Shown here: positions 43,505 through 52,240 of the stretch, in pieces
How the letters are laid out: the number at the start of each line of letters is the position of its first letter
Position numbering within the stretch: position 1 is the stretch's first letter
NCBI GenBank assembly: GCA_046350295.1
Contig: JAXMAR010000015.1
Coordinates: forward strand, 62,001 to 126,000
Direction: 5' to 3'
Source of the DNA: JAXMAR01 sp046350295
GTDB lineage: Bacteria; Planctomycetota; Planctomycetia; Gemmatales; Gemmataceae
DNA: 64,000 bases
Notes under the pieces: model-generated
The model's input: only the letters and a program-made list of their open reading frames with translations
Database searches by the model: none
What the model was told of the DNA's origin: nothing
Made by a program: the position numbers and the translations under genes

Positions 43505-44383
43505 TTACTCGCGCGGGGCGCTGGACGCGTTAGCGCATATGGCGCCGTGCTGATAGCACGTGAAGCAGGCCGGCTGATCCAGGGGAATGGGACGACACGC
43601 CTCGGCCAGGCTCTGACCAAGGAGGGCGCCCGGGCTTTCCAGCAAGATGGGGCAGACCATGACGCCGCGATCGGTGACGATGCGGCTGTGGTGGCAGAGG
43701 AGGTTGGACGCGTCGTAGTTTGCCATCATGTCTTCCGTGACGCGCTCCTCGGGCAGATAGCCGCGCCGGCGTTCAACCTCGGCGCCAAGGCGCAGCGTGG
43801 GCAGAATCTTGACGCGTGGCCGGGCGTAGCCGATGCCGCGCAGCAGCCGGGCCATTTGCTCGAAGACGTTTGCCTCGTCTTGATCGTCTTTAGTCTGGGC
43901 GAGGACGACGATGGGGAGAAAGTCGTGCGCCAGCAATTGGCCGATGCCGGCGAGGATGCGTGCGAATGTGCCGTGGCCGCGGACCGGGTCGTTCTCCGCG
44001 GGCGTGGCGCCGTCGAGGGAGACGCGGAATTCGAGGCTGTAGAGGGAGTTCTCCTCGGCGATGCGCAGGCGGCGGAGCGATTCGTCATGGAAAACCGTGC
44101 CGTTGGTGAGGACGGTGGCGGGGCCAAAGCGGAGCGTGGTTTCGAGGATCTCGGTCATGTGCGGATGCAGGAACGGCTCGCCGCCGGTGAAGTAATACTC
44201 CTTGACGCCGAGGCGGGCCGACTCCTCGAGATAGCGTTCGATGACCGGGAGGTCGAGAAAACCGAAGGCGTGGTTGGTCGGGCTGCAACTGATGAAGCAA
44301 TGGCGGCAGCGCAGATTGCAAAGCGTGCCGGTGACCTGGAACCAGAGGTCGTCGAGGTGGGCGAGGGGTTGAAGTGGGGACAT
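43505..44383 (-). CDS. Radical SAM protein with SPASM-like C-terminus
   Basis: A 292-residue protein. The 4Fe-4S cluster motif is CNLRCRHC (C22, C26, C29), followed by KEYYFTGGEPFLHP, the SAM-binding GGEP motif, and VLTNGT. The C-terminus has extra cysteines (VMVCPILLESPG and ACFTCYQHGAICAN), consistent with a SPASM/twitch auxiliary cluster. Such enzymes often modify peptides, but no precursor peptide is obvious nearby. It lies about 125 bp upstream of the SRPBCC gene on the same strand. Confidence 0.88.
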   Translation of the reverse strand: MSPLQPLAHLDDLWFQVTGTLCNLRCRHCFISCSPTNHAFGFLDLPVIERYLEESARLGVKEYYFTGGEPFLHPHMTEILETTLRFGPATVLTNGTVFHDESLRRLRIAEENSLYSLEFRVSLDGATPAENDPVRGHGTFARILAGIGQLLAHDFLPIVVLAQTKDDQDEANVFEQMARLLRGIGYARPRVKILPTLRLGAEVERRRGYLPEERVTEDMMANYDASNLLCHHSRIVTDRGVMVCPILLESPGALLGQSLAEACRPIPLDQPACFTCYQHGAICANASSAPRE

Positions 44384-44463
44384 GGCGTTGGCTCGGGGAC
44401 CGGCGGCTCCGGCTCTGTGAACGGGGCTAGACTAAACGATCGTTACTGTAGCGTTTTTTTGGG

Positions 44464-44493
44464 TTTGACTCCTTCAGTTTTCGACGGTACTTT
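44464..44493 (+). promoter_or_regulatory. Sigma70-like promoter of the membrane protein/regulator pair
   Basis: TTGACT (-35) and TACTTT (-10) are separated by 18 bp, upstream of ATG 44520. The sequence around the -10 (TACTTTACGATACAAAG) could also hold an operator for the regulator encoded by the second gene. Confidence 0.5.
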
Positions 44494-44519
44494 ACGATAC
44501 AAAGCAAGAGGAAACACCC

Positions 44520-45140
44520 ATGGACCTGCGCGAAGCCCTGGCACAGATCTCGGAGATTCGACAGCAGGTGGCGCGCGGTGAGACGTTCCGCGGCTTCAAG
44601 GCGCTGCCGGTCGCCTTCTCCGGGTTGCTGGCCGGGGCGGCGGCCCTGTATCAGGCGCTGGCACTGCCGGAGCCACAACTCGATCTGGCGGCCTACTTCC
44701 GGATCTGGCTGGGCGCCGCGCTCATCGCGCTCGTGGTCACGGGACTCGCGGTGTACCTCCATTGCCGGCAGCCGGCGGCCGCGTTGCGGCGGCAGCTGGC
44801 CATGCTGGTTCTGGGGCAGTTCTTGCCGTGCCTGATCGTGGGCGGACTGGTCCTCTTCGTCCTCTGGCATCAAGCGCCGCAGTGCCTGTGGATTTTGCCG
44901 GGACTCTGGTCGATCCTGTTTGGCCTGGGGATCTTCGCGACCTGGCGTTTGTTGCCCGGAGCGATCTTCTGGGTCGGCGTATTTTACGTGACCGCCGGCT
45001 GTTTCACGCTGGCATGGGCCCAGGGCGAACACGCCCTCTCTCCCTGGGCGATGGGTCTTCCCTTCGGCGTGGGCCAACTGTTGACCGCCGCCATTCTCTA
45101 CTGGACTCTGGAACGTTCCGATGTCGAAGAAACGCGATAA
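44520..45140 (+). CDS. Multi-pass membrane protein paired with a winged-helix regulator
   Basis: A 206-residue protein, MDLREALAQISEIRQQVARG at the start, then about five to six hydrophobic segments (AFSGLLAGAAALYQALAL, IWLGAALIALVVTGLAVYL, LVLGQFLPCLIVGGLVLFVL, LLPGAIFWVGVFYVTAGC). Preceded by AAGAGG. Its end overlaps the regulator start by 20 bp, so the two are co-translated. Function unknown; the pair is a recurring planctomycete arrangement. Confidence 0.82.
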   Translation: MDLREALAQISEIRQQVARGETFRGFKALPVAFSGLLAGAAALYQALALPEPQLDLAAYFRIWLGAALIALVVTGLAVYLHCRQPAAALRRQLAMLVLGQFLPCLIVGGLVLFVLWHQAPQCLWILPGLWSILFGLGIFATWRLLPGAIFWVGVFYVTAGCFTLAWAQGEHALSPWAMGLPFGVGQLLTAAILYWTLERSDVEETR

Positions 45141-45501
45141 GGACCTGGGTCGCTTCGCCTACGAAGGACTGGACCGCGTGCTGCACGAGAAGGCCCGCCT
45201 GGGCATCGTCACCAGCCTCGCCAGCCGGCCTCAGGGGCTCGTCTTCACCGACCTCAAGGAGCTTTGCTCCCTGACCGACGGCAACCTGAGCCGGCACCTG
45301 GCGATCCTGAGCGAAGCCGGAGTGATCGAGATACTCAAGGGCTACAAGGACAACCGGCCGCAGACGCTGTGCCGGCTGACCAAGGAGGGACGCAAGAAGT
45401 TCTTGGACTATATCGCGGTCCTTGAGAGCGTTGTGAGCGACGCGCTCACCGCGGAGAAGGAGGCGGCGGGGCCGATGCGCGAGGGGCTATCGCCGACCTA
45501 G
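45121..45501 (+). CDS. Winged-helix transcriptional regulator (ArsR/MarR-like)
   Basis: A 126-residue protein, MSKKRDKDLGRFAYEGLDRV. Winged helix: RLGIVTSLASRPQGLVFTDL, LCSLTDGNLSRHLAILSEAG (recognition helix region) and KGYKDNRPQTLCRLTKEGRK (wing). It overlaps the upstream membrane gene. Regulators of this kind are usually autoregulatory, and the palindromic TACTTTACGATAC near the promoter is a candidate operator. Confidence 0.88.
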   Translation: MSKKRDKDLGRFAYEGLDRVLHEKARLGIVTSLASRPQGLVFTDLKELCSLTDGNLSRHLAILSEAGVIEILKGYKDNRPQTLCRLTKEGRKKFLDYIAVLESVVSDALTAEKEAAGPMREGLSPT

Positions 45502-45561
45502 GCGAACGTTTTTTTGGGCCGGAAACTCTACGCGCCAAAGCTATTGGCTTTGAAAAGGAGA

Positions 45562-45804
45562 ATGAGCGATCTCGACTTTGCCCTGTTTCGGTACTTGACG
45601 GGTGCGGCGGCGCTTTCGGGCGTGGTTCTCCTCGTCATCCGTCAGTGGCGAAGAGGGTTTTGGGAAAACGAAGATGGAGCCCCAGCCCCTCACGGGCGGT
45701 TAGTCGCGGCGCTTTGGTGGCTGTTCTATTTCGTGTTTTTCAGCGCCTTGGTTCTGTCGGTTTGCTTGGGGGCCTGCTTGTTTGGGGGGTGGCCGGGATT
45801 CTAG
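45562..45804 (+). CDS. Small membrane protein
   Basis: An 80-residue protein from ATG 45562 preceded by AAAAGGAGA (the upstream 16-codon extension lacks a ribosome site). Two hydrophobic helices: FRYLTGAAALSGVVLLVI and LWWLFYFVFFSALVLSVCLG. It follows the regulator by 60 bp on the same strand. No family recognised. Confidence 0.65.
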   Translation: MSDLDFALFRYLTGAAALSGVVLLVIRQWRRGFWENEDGAPAPHGRLVAALWWLFYFVFFSALVLSVCLGACLFGGWPGF

Positions 45805-45929
45805 GCAACGGGAGACACGTTGCTGTGACTTTGCCGGTGCGCGGTCAATTGCTTCGTCCTGTCCGTCGTTAAGGTGCGTCCGATCGGCCGGTTGATGAAT
45901 CGGGCCTGGTTTTGAAGCGGGAGCTTTTC

Positions 45930-47405
45930 ATGCGTATTCTCATGGCCGACGTTCTGGGCATGTGCTTCGGCGTTCGCGACGCTCTCTCCCTCATCGAGAA
46001 CGTCGCACAGCCTGAGCGCGTCACCATTCACGGCGAGTTGGTCCACAACGAGAAGGTGCTCGATCGACTGGCACAGCGTGGGTTTCACCAGGCGGAGGAG
46101 AAGGGCCGGCGCTCGTTGCCGCTGACGGAGACGGTGCTCATCACGGCGCATGGCATCAGCGACCGGGAGCGGCGGCGGCTGACGGAAGCGGGGAAGGAAT
46201 TGATCGACTCGACCTGTCCGCTCGTGCGCCGCGCGCATGACGCGGCGCAGAAGCTGCGGCGCGACGGCTATTTCGTCCTCGTGATCGGCAAGCGCGGCCA
46301 TGTCGAGGTGCAGGGCATCATCGAGGACCTCGAGGCGTTCGAGGTGATTGAGGCGGTCGACGAGGTCCGCTGCTATCACCGGCCGCGCCTGGGGGTGATG
46401 TGCCAGACGACGACCACCGTCAAGCACGCCCAGGCCGTCCTCGCCGCGATCCGCGCCTGCAATCCGGGTTCCGAGGTGCGCTTCGCCGACACGATCTGCC
46501 ATCCGACCAAGGACCATCAGCAGGCGCTCGAGGACTTGCTGGACGAGGTCGACGCCCTGGTCGTCGTCGGCGGCCGGAAGTCGAACAACACCCGGCAACT
46601 GGCCCAGCGCTGCCGGGAGCGCGGCAAGACGGCGTACCACGTGCAGGACGCGCGTGATCTGCGGGCGGAGTGGTTCGACGGCGTCGACACCGTCGGGCTG
46701 ACGGCGGGGACATCGACCCTGGACGAGACCATCGAGGAAGTGCGGCACGCGTTGCTACGGATGGCCAAGCACGATCTGCTGGCCACGGCACTCGACGGTG
46801 AGCGCGGAGCTACAATTGCTGCGATGGCCGACGATCAATTGCATTTGCCGCCGTTCCCACCGCTGGACTGGGACGAGTACGTGTGGACGGGCGAAGTCGT
46901 CCTGTCCACCTGGGCCGGCTTTCAGGCCCGCTCCGGCCCCCATGCCCGGCTTTGCTCGACGGTACCTTCAGGCGGGCTGGTGCGCCTCGTCGTTAACTCG
47001 GAAGACGCCGAGGAACGCGCCCCGCCCACCGCCGCGCAGACGGCGGCCTTCCAGTGGCTGCTCGACCGGGAGCTGCCCATCTCCAAACGCGTGCTCGACG
47101 CTCTCTTTCTGGTCTATCCCAAGATGAAGGAGCGTTTCAGGAAAAAGCGCAAGCGGATGCCGGAGCTGGCCCGGCCGGATGATCTCAAGGCGCTCCTGGG
47201 GTTGGCGACGCTCCACCTGCTCGAAATCGAACGCGCCGGCTTCGCTTACCTCGGCTTCGAATTCGGCTGCTCCTGGGACGAGCAGCGCGGCTTGGGCCTC
47301 ATGCTGCACAAGGACCGCATCATCGGCGTCGGCGAGGCGCGACTCGCGTCTCTCGAATGGCTCGCGGAGGAGGACGCGGAACGCGAGCCGGACGAGGGAT
47401 GGTGA
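45930..47405 (+). CDS. ispH: 4-hydroxy-3-methylbut-2-enyl diphosphate reductase (IspH/LytB) fused to a DUF6985-like domain
   Basis: A 491-residue protein from ATG 45930 (GGGAGCTTTTC upstream); TTG 45912 is less likely. The IspH part (1 to about 298) keeps all three cluster-binding Cys: C12 in GMCFGVRDA, C96 in DSTCPLVRRAH and C190 in DTICHPTKDHQ. It makes IPP/DMAPP in the last step of the MEP pathway. From about 299 (MADDQLHLPPFPPLDWDEYV) a second domain of about 190 residues follows (LSTWAGFQARSG, FAYLGFEFGCSWDEQRGLGL), resembling DUF6985. The linker LATALDGERGATIAAM shows no stop. IspH is normally about 310 residues, so this is an unusual fusion. Confidence 0.88.
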   Translation: MRILMADVLGMCFGVRDALSLIENVAQPERVTIHGELVHNEKVLDRLAQRGFHQAEEKGRRSLPLTETVLITAHGISDRERRRLTEAGKELIDSTCPLVRRAHDAAQKLRRDGYFVLVIGKRGHVEVQGIIEDLEAFEVIEAVDEVRCYHRPRLGVMCQTTTTVKHAQAVLAAIRACNPGSEVRFADTICHPTKDHQQALEDLLDEVDALVVVGGRKSNNTRQLAQRCRERGKTAYHVQDARDLRAEWFDGVDTVGLTAGTSTLDETIEEVRHALLRMAKHDLLATALDGERGATIAAMADDQLHLPPFPPLDWDEYVWTGEVVLSTWAGFQARSGPHARLCSTVPSGGLVRLVVNSEDAEERAPPTAAQTAAFQWLLDRELPISKRVLDALFLVYPKMKERFRKKRKRMPELARPDDLKALLGLATLHLLEIERAGFAYLGFEFGCSWDEQRGLGLMLHKDRIIGVGEARLASLEWLAEEDAEREPDEGW

Positions 47406-47418
47406 TACGAGGCGCGTT

Positions 47419-48042
47419 TCAAGTGTCCATGTCGTAGGCTTTGCGCAGCCACCTCTTTACTTCATTGTCGATATCACTTAACGCCGTGATCGCGATGCGA
47501 TGGGTGATGCGATCCTTCTTCTTGAGGCCGCCGGTGTCCAGAAGGCGTTTGGTGAAAGGCGTGTCCTTCAGGGCGAAACCGAGGTCGACGCGTGTATTGG
47601 TTGCGGGCTTGATCTGGGCAAAGACGTGGTTGCGGTAAAAGGGGACGATGGTCTGACACGGGCAGGCCTTCACGTCCGGAGCCATGCCCAGGCCGAGTTC
47701 GAGTAACGCTTCGTAGATCGGGCGCAGACCGGCCCGTTTCCCCTCGAACATCGCGTCGACATAGCGCTCCGCGGCCTGCAAGTAGAGATCGGGATCCGAA
47801 TCCTCTTCCCCCTTGCCGACCGAGCGCTCGGCGAGCCACCAGGCCGAGTTCGTTCCCATGCCGTGCTCGGCCTTGAGCCAGTCGCGCCGGGCGGCTTCGT
47901 CGGCCGGGCCCTCTTTCTCGATGAAGGCGAGCCATTGCTCGAACGACTTGCCCGTCTTGGCGGGCAGTTCAGCGATCCACTTCTGCACCATGACGACGCC
48001 GGGATGGACGCTGTAGCGAGAGGTGTTTTTCTTCTTGGACAT
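47419..48042 (-). CDS. DUF4287/DUF5655-type protein
   Basis: A 207-residue protein. The N-terminal half (VQKWIAELPAKTGKSFEQWL, then GPADEAARRDWLKAEHGMGT and WWLAERSV) is typical of DUF4287. The C-terminal half (YVDAMFEGKRAGLRPIYEAL, KACPCQTIVPFYRNHVFAQI, RVDLGFALKD) matches DUF5655. The combination is widespread and its function is unknown; no signal peptide or membrane segment. Convergent with the ispH fusion gene, separated by 13 bp. Confidence 0.85.
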   Translation of the reverse strand: MSKKKNTSRYSVHPGVVMVQKWIAELPAKTGKSFEQWLAFIEKEGPADEAARRDWLKAEHGMGTNSAWWLAERSVGKGEEDSDPDLYLQAAERYVDAMFEGKRAGLRPIYEALLELGLGMAPDVKACPCQTIVPFYRNHVFAQIKPATNTRVDLGFALKDTPFTKRLLDTGGLKKKDRITHRIAITALSDIDNEVKRWLRKAYDMDT

Positions 48043-48054
48043 TGGACCCCCGGA

Positions 48055-48405
48055 TTACAGTCCGAGCCAATGAGGGCGAAAGGCGGCGACGACGACAAGC
48101 ACAATGACGACGCCGGCCAGCGCGCAAGAAAGACCGAGCGCCGCCTTCGCCAACGAGCGTTCGCGCGAGGCGATGCCGCGCGTGCGGCGCAGGCCCGCCG
48201 CCGCCCCGAAGGCGCCGACGAGCCAGAGCACAACGCTCACGAGCGCGAGCCCGATGGCGAGCAGGACGCCGGCGCCCGGACTGCCGTCCGTTCCCGTCAT
48301 CTCGACCGTCGCGAACACCAGGATAAGAAGGACGGTCCCGATCCAGCTCAGGATGCTGCAGGCGAGGCAGGCCATGCGGAGATTATAGAAATGCGGTTCG
48401 GGCAC
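48055..48405 (-). CDS. Small membrane protein
   Basis: A 116-residue protein starting with GTG 48403-48405 (GGAGC just upstream) or ATG 48373-48375 (MACLACSILSWIGTVLLILV). Three hydrophobic segments: CSILSWIGTVLLILVFATVE, AGVLLAIGLALVSVVLWLVG and LGLSCALAGVVIVLVVVAAF. No family recognised. Its 3' end is 12 bp from the start of the DUF4287/DUF5655 gene, so they may be co-transcribed. Confidence 0.65.
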   Translation of the reverse strand: MPEPHFYNLRMACLACSILSWIGTVLLILVFATVEMTGTDGSPGAGVLLAIGLALVSVVLWLVGAFGAAAGLRRTRGIASRERSLAKAALGLSCALAGVVIVLVVVAAFRPHWLGL

Positions 48406-48448
48406 GCTCCTGCGCGGGGCTGTCTTTTGCCCGTTTCGCGGCGCGCGT

Positions 48449-50614
48449 TTACTTCGGCGGGATGATGTGCTTGCCGGCGACTTCGCTACGCAGCGGCACC
48501 AGGATTTTTCCCGGCGGCAGGCCGAGGAACTGGCCGCCGTCGAAGACCATGTAATCGTTGTAACGCACGGAGGAGACGGCGTCGTCGGCGTCGAGGACGA
48601 TCGCGCCCCCCGCGGGGTCCGTGCCGGGGCCGTGAACGACGATGTCCTTGACGTGGATGGCGTCCTTCTCCGCGCCCTGGGCGTTGACGAAGTAAATCGC
48701 GCTGCGGCCGTACTCCTCGAAGCGGGCGTTTTCCATGATCAGGCCGTCGCACTTGAGCTGGACGGAAACGAGATCGCGCACCTTGGCGCCGCCGGGAAGG
48801 GAGCCGTCGAAGGTGATGCCTCGGCCGCTCAACGTGAAGCCCGCGGCGTGGGAGATGCGCAGGATCGGCTGGGTGGGATCCTTACTGTCGGACTTCCAGA
48901 CCACGGTCTTGCCGGCGGGGGCGGTGATGGTGAGCTTGGCCGCGATGCGATCGCCGTCGACCAGGACGCACTCGGTCAGAACGTCATCCTGAATCTCGAT
49001 GGTTTCGCCGCGGCGGGCCTCCTCGAGGGCCGCCTTGAGCGTGGGGAAGGTCCCGAAGGACCTGGCGGCACCCTTGCGGACGATGAGGCGGTCGCGTTTC
49101 TTTTCTTCCTTCTCGTCCTCCGGCTTCTGGGGCGGAGGTCCCTGGTTCGCCAGGAAGATCACGGCGAGGACGCCGACGATGAGAACAAACGGCACGCCGA
49201 ACAGCAGCACGACGAGCCAGACGCGCCGCTTCTGGTGCGTGAAGACTTCTTGCGTGAGGTTACGGCGGCCACGCTTGCTGTCGGGCGTGGTGTCGCGGGC
49301 GGTGGGGACGTGGGTATCGAGGTCTTCCCAGCGGACTTCCTCGCCCGGCGGCGCGGCGGCGACCGCGGCGGTGGGAAGCGGTTGGGCCATCGGGGGACCG
49401 GCGCGGAGCGGCGCAGTCCCGCGCGGCGCCGAGGCGGGCGGCGTTGAAGCGGGCGGCATCCCGGGCCGGACCGGCGAGGGCGTGGCGGTGCGCACCATGG
49501 TCTCCGGCGTCGAGTCGACGGGGACGGCGCCGACGGCGGCCGGGCTCAGGTGGGGCATCTCGTTTTCCGGAGGCGGCGCGATCGGCGTGACGATGAAGGG
49601 GGCGAGCGCCTGGGCCACCTCGCCCGGAGTCTGGTAGCGCTGGGCCGGGTCCTTGGCCATCATGCGGTTGACGACGGCGACGACGCCGGGGGCCACGTCC
49701 GGCCTGATCTCCTGGATCGGCTTGGGATGGCGCGTCTGGTGCCAGATCAATTTCTGTGCGACCGTCCCTTCGCCGAAAGGAGTCTTGGCGGTCAGCATGA
49801 AGTAGAAGGTGGCGCCGAGGCTATAGATATCGGCCCGGATATCGACGCCATGGCTGTCGAGGGCCTGCTCCGGAGCGAGGTAGTCGGCGGTACCCAGGAC
49901 GTTCTCGTCGTACTTCTTGGTGAGGATGTCGTCCTCGTCGTTGAAGAAGCGGGCCAGGCCCATGTCGAGGACCTTCACGACGCCGGAGCGATCGACGAGG
50001 ATGTTGCCCGGCTTGATGTCGCGGTGCACGAGGCTCGCCTGGCTCGCGTGCTCGAGGCCCTGCGCCGCCTGCGCCACGTAATGGCAGGCGCGGAGCACGT
50101 TCATCGGCCCCGCCTTCTTCACGATGTCCTGCAGGCTGCTGCCGTCCACGTACTCCATGACCAGGAAATGCAGCGATTCGTCCTGGTCGATGTCGTAGGC
50201 GTGGACGATGTTGGGATGATCGAGGGCGGCGACGGCCCGCGCCTCGCGGTAGAATCGCTCCAGGGCGGAAGGATCCGCCGCCTTGGCCGTGGGCAGCACC
50301 TTGACGGCGACCCGGCGCCGCATCAACTTGTGCTCGCACAGGTAGACGGCGCCCATGCCGCCCGAGCCGAGGCGCTCGAGCACCTTGTACTTGCCGATGG
50401 TGAAGCGGCGCCACTTGCCCTGAAGGATCTGCTCGGCCTGGAACTGGGTGAGGAAACCGTCGCGGACGAGGATGCCGGCCATCTTGCCGGCGTCGGGAGG
50501 GATACCGCCGGCCTGCCGCAGCCGGTTGAGGTGCGGGTCGAGGCGTTTTTCATCGGAAACGCCGCTTTTCTTCACCAGGTCGAGGAACTCCTCGACATTC
50601 GCGGGCGCGGCCAT
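48449..50614 (-). CDS. Ser/Thr protein kinase with transmembrane segment and beta-helix-like tail
   Basis: A 721-residue protein. The N-terminal helical region (EEFLDLVKKSGVSDEKRL) precedes the kinase domain: GSGGMGAVYLCEHKLMRRRV, VAVKVLP lysine, LVHRDIKPGNILVDRSG, a DMG variant of DFG in VLDMGLARFF, and GTADYLAPEQ. A Pro/Ala-rich linker is followed by a transmembrane helix (VWLVVLLFGVPFVLIVGVLA). The outer part looks like a right-handed beta-helix (FGTFPTLKAALEEARRGETI, ITFDGSLPGGAKVRDLVSVQ, IMENARFEEYG). It probably senses an external ligand. It starts at ATG 50612-50614 and has no adjacent sigma gene. Confidence 0.9.
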   Translation of the reverse strand: MAAPANVEEFLDLVKKSGVSDEKRLDPHLNRLRQAGGIPPDAGKMAGILVRDGFLTQFQAEQILQGKWRRFTIGKYKVLERLGSGGMGAVYLCEHKLMRRRVAVKVLPTAKAADPSALERFYREARAVAALDHPNIVHAYDIDQDESLHFLVMEYVDGSSLQDIVKKAGPMNVLRACHYVAQAAQGLEHASQASLVHRDIKPGNILVDRSGVVKVLDMGLARFFNDEDDILTKKYDENVLGTADYLAPEQALDSHGVDIRADIYSLGATFYFMLTAKTPFGEGTVAQKLIWHQTRHPKPIQEIRPDVAPGVVAVVNRMMAKDPAQRYQTPGEVAQALAPFIVTPIAPPPENEMPHLSPAAVGAVPVDSTPETMVRTATPSPVRPGMPPASTPPASAPRGTAPLRAGPPMAQPLPTAAVAAAPPGEEVRWEDLDTHVPTARDTTPDSKRGRRNLTQEVFTHQKRRVWLVVLLFGVPFVLIVGVLAVIFLANQGPPPQKPEDEKEEKKRDRLIVRKGAARSFGTFPTLKAALEEARRGETIEIQDDVLTECVLVDGDRIAAKLTITAPAGKTVVWKSDSKDPTQPILRISHAAGFTLSGRGITFDGSLPGGAKVRDLVSVQLKCDGLIMENARFEEYGRSAIYFVNAQGAEKDAIHVKDIVVHGPGTDPAGGAIVLDADDAVSSVRYNDYMVFDGGQFLGLPPGKILVPLRSEVAGKHIIPPK

Positions 50615-50856
50615 CAACTCCCTCGCCGATATGCGCGGACCATCGGTAACGGTCGGGCGATCCGCCTCCGGTAGTATACGTCACGCCGGAGAACGCTACC
50701 GGGAAAAATTCGTGCGCACTCGCCGCGCCGCCGCCCGGTCGCGTCCGTCAGAAACGATCCCGGCGGAAATCGGAGAAACTGTTGGCTTTTGCCGCAGCGG
50801 AGGGTACAACCCAGGAAGCCTTTCCTCTCCCCGCATCCTCTCCCCGCGAGGCTGTC

Positions 50857-51213
50857 ATGCTCATCCACTTCCCGTGCCCGTCGTGTCACGACCAGATCCG
50901 CGTCAGTGAGCATCTCTCCGGCCTGAGCCACCCGTGTCCCGTCTGCCGCGCCAGCGTCCTTGTGCCGGCCGGCTCCGTCGGCGAGTGGGCGCCGGAACCG
51001 GAGCGGCTGCCGGATGTCTACGAGGCGCCGACCAGCCGCGTCAACTACGACTATCATCCCGGCGCGGACGAGCCGATCTGGAACCGGACACGCGTCGCGC
51101 TGGGCTTCGAGCTTGCCCTCGCGGCCACGGCGCTTCTCTGGCAAATCCTCCTGGCGATCTTTCAGGGATTTGCCCTCCTGATCCTCCTCGGCGCTCTTCG
51201 GCCGGCTCCCTGA
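50857..51213 (+). CDS. Zinc-ribbon membrane protein, N-terminal part
   Basis: A 118-residue frame from ATG 50857 (MLIHFPCPSCHDQIRVSEHL). Zinc ribbon CPSC-x17-CPVC, then a soluble linker and one membrane helix (LGFELALAATALLWQILLAI, continuing FQGFALLILLGA). It ends at a TGA directly followed, in the same frame, by membrane-protein sequence at 51214, which suggests one ancestral gene split by a stop codon. Confidence 0.7.
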   Translation: MLIHFPCPSCHDQIRVSEHLSGLSHPCPVCRASVLVPAGSVGEWAPEPERLPDVYEAPTSRVNYDYHPGADEPIWNRTRVALGFELALAATALLWQILLAIFQGFALLILLGALRPAP

Positions 51214-51777
51214 GTGGGCTCGGTTCTGAGCTACTCGTCGATCGCGCTCGTCGGCGCCGGCATCCTCGCGCTCCTTCTGGCGCTTGGGAGTCGCTCGTTA
51301 CTGATGGGCATTCCGCGCGATTCCGGCGCCCGGGGCCTGGCGCTTGCCTCGGGTCTCCTGTCGATCCTGGGTGTCGCCGCATGCGCCGTGCTGTTTTTTC
51401 TGGTGCTGCGCCAGAACTCGCCGCTGGGAGAGGCGGACGTTCCCGGCTGGCTCCTTCTTCTCAGCGCGCTCGTGGGCCTCGCGGCGCAGATCACCTACTT
51501 GCTCTGCCTGCGCCGCATCGCCCTGCGCTTTTTCAACGCCGATCTCGCCGGCCGTATCGTCGCGCTGCTGCTATTCACAGTCCTCGCGGTCGGCCTTGCC
51601 ATCGGCTTGCGCATCGCTCTTCTGAGCTTCGGCCTCGATGCGGCCAGGGTCGGCAGCGTACACATCGTCATGTCGCTGCTGGTCCTCGTCTATCTCGGGG
51701 ACACCCTGCTCGGCCTGATCGGCGCCGTCTGGCACCTGCGCATCGTGGCGAAGACGCGATCCGTCTTCATGCGCTGA
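51214..51777 (+). CDS. Multi-pass membrane protein (possible continuation of the zinc-ribbon protein)
   Basis: 187 residues starting with GTG right after the upstream TGA (TGAGTG), in the same frame. It has about five membrane helices (SIALVGAGILALLLALGS, LALASGLLSILGVAACAVLF, WLLLLSALVGLAAQITYLLC, VALLLFTVLAVGLAIGLRIA, IVMSLLVLVYLGDTLLGLIG). No ribosome site precedes the GTG, so it is either translationally coupled or the 3' half of a gene interrupted by a nonsense mutation. Confidence 0.65.
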   Translation: MGSVLSYSSIALVGAGILALLLALGSRSLLMGIPRDSGARGLALASGLLSILGVAACAVLFFLVLRQNSPLGEADVPGWLLLLSALVGLAAQITYLLCLRRIALRFFNADLAGRIVALLLFTVLAVGLAIGLRIALLSFGLDAARVGSVHIVMSLLVLVYLGDTLLGLIGAVWHLRIVAKTRSVFMR

Positions 51778-51787
51778 GGCGCTGAGG

Positions 51788-52240
51788 TCAGACGGTTGCA
51801 GGATCGACTACCGTTACTCCGCGTCCGAAGGAGGCCATGCGGAGGAAGTGGGCTACGTTGAACGTAAGGTGGGTTGTTGCGTGCGCGTGGCAAACGGCGA
51901 CGAGGCGAGCGTCGTGGACTTGTTTGCCGATGATTCCGAGGGCGGCCACCAGCGCTTTCCATGCGGTGTAGATGTCCGGCGTGTCCGGGAGTAAAGGGAC
52001 CTGTGTCTCGAAGGTCGCCGCATGCGTTTCGGCGTGCACGATTGAAAGGCCGGCGCCGTTTGCCGCCTTGGGCCGGGTGGCCACGTTGCGGAACTCGATC
52101 AGGACCTGTGGCGTAATGTGGAGGGTTTCATTACGCCGATGCAAAACCAACACGGCCTGCGTCGCCACGGGATGCTGCACGTCCGTGGTGTTGGCCAGTC
52201 GCACGAGAACGCTTTATCGAGGAGGAAGGCCATCAGTCAT
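51788..52240 (-). pseudogene. VapC-type PIN-domain toxin, broken at its N-terminus
   Basis: The PIN sequence is readable (VRLANTTDVQHPVATQAVLV, PQVLIEFRNVATRP, DIYTAWKALVAALGIIGKQV, HDARLVAVCHAHATTHLTFN, NVAHFLRMASFG), with late acidic residues present. The start ATG (52238-52240) overlaps the antitoxin stop (ATGA), but its frame reads MTDGLPPR then TAA. The expected LLDKSVLVRL with the first catalytic Asp appears only in the neighbouring frame (MAFLLDK). Two small indels about 12 bp apart would explain this. The open frame from GTG 52204 lacks the first Asp, so the RNase is probably inactive. Confidence 0.75.

Noticed and set aside
51211..51213. Selenocysteine codon (TGA) in the membrane protein
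   Set aside because: No Cys-like conserved position is apparent and no SECIS-like hairpin was seen after the codon; a nonsense mutation or two coupled genes is simpler.
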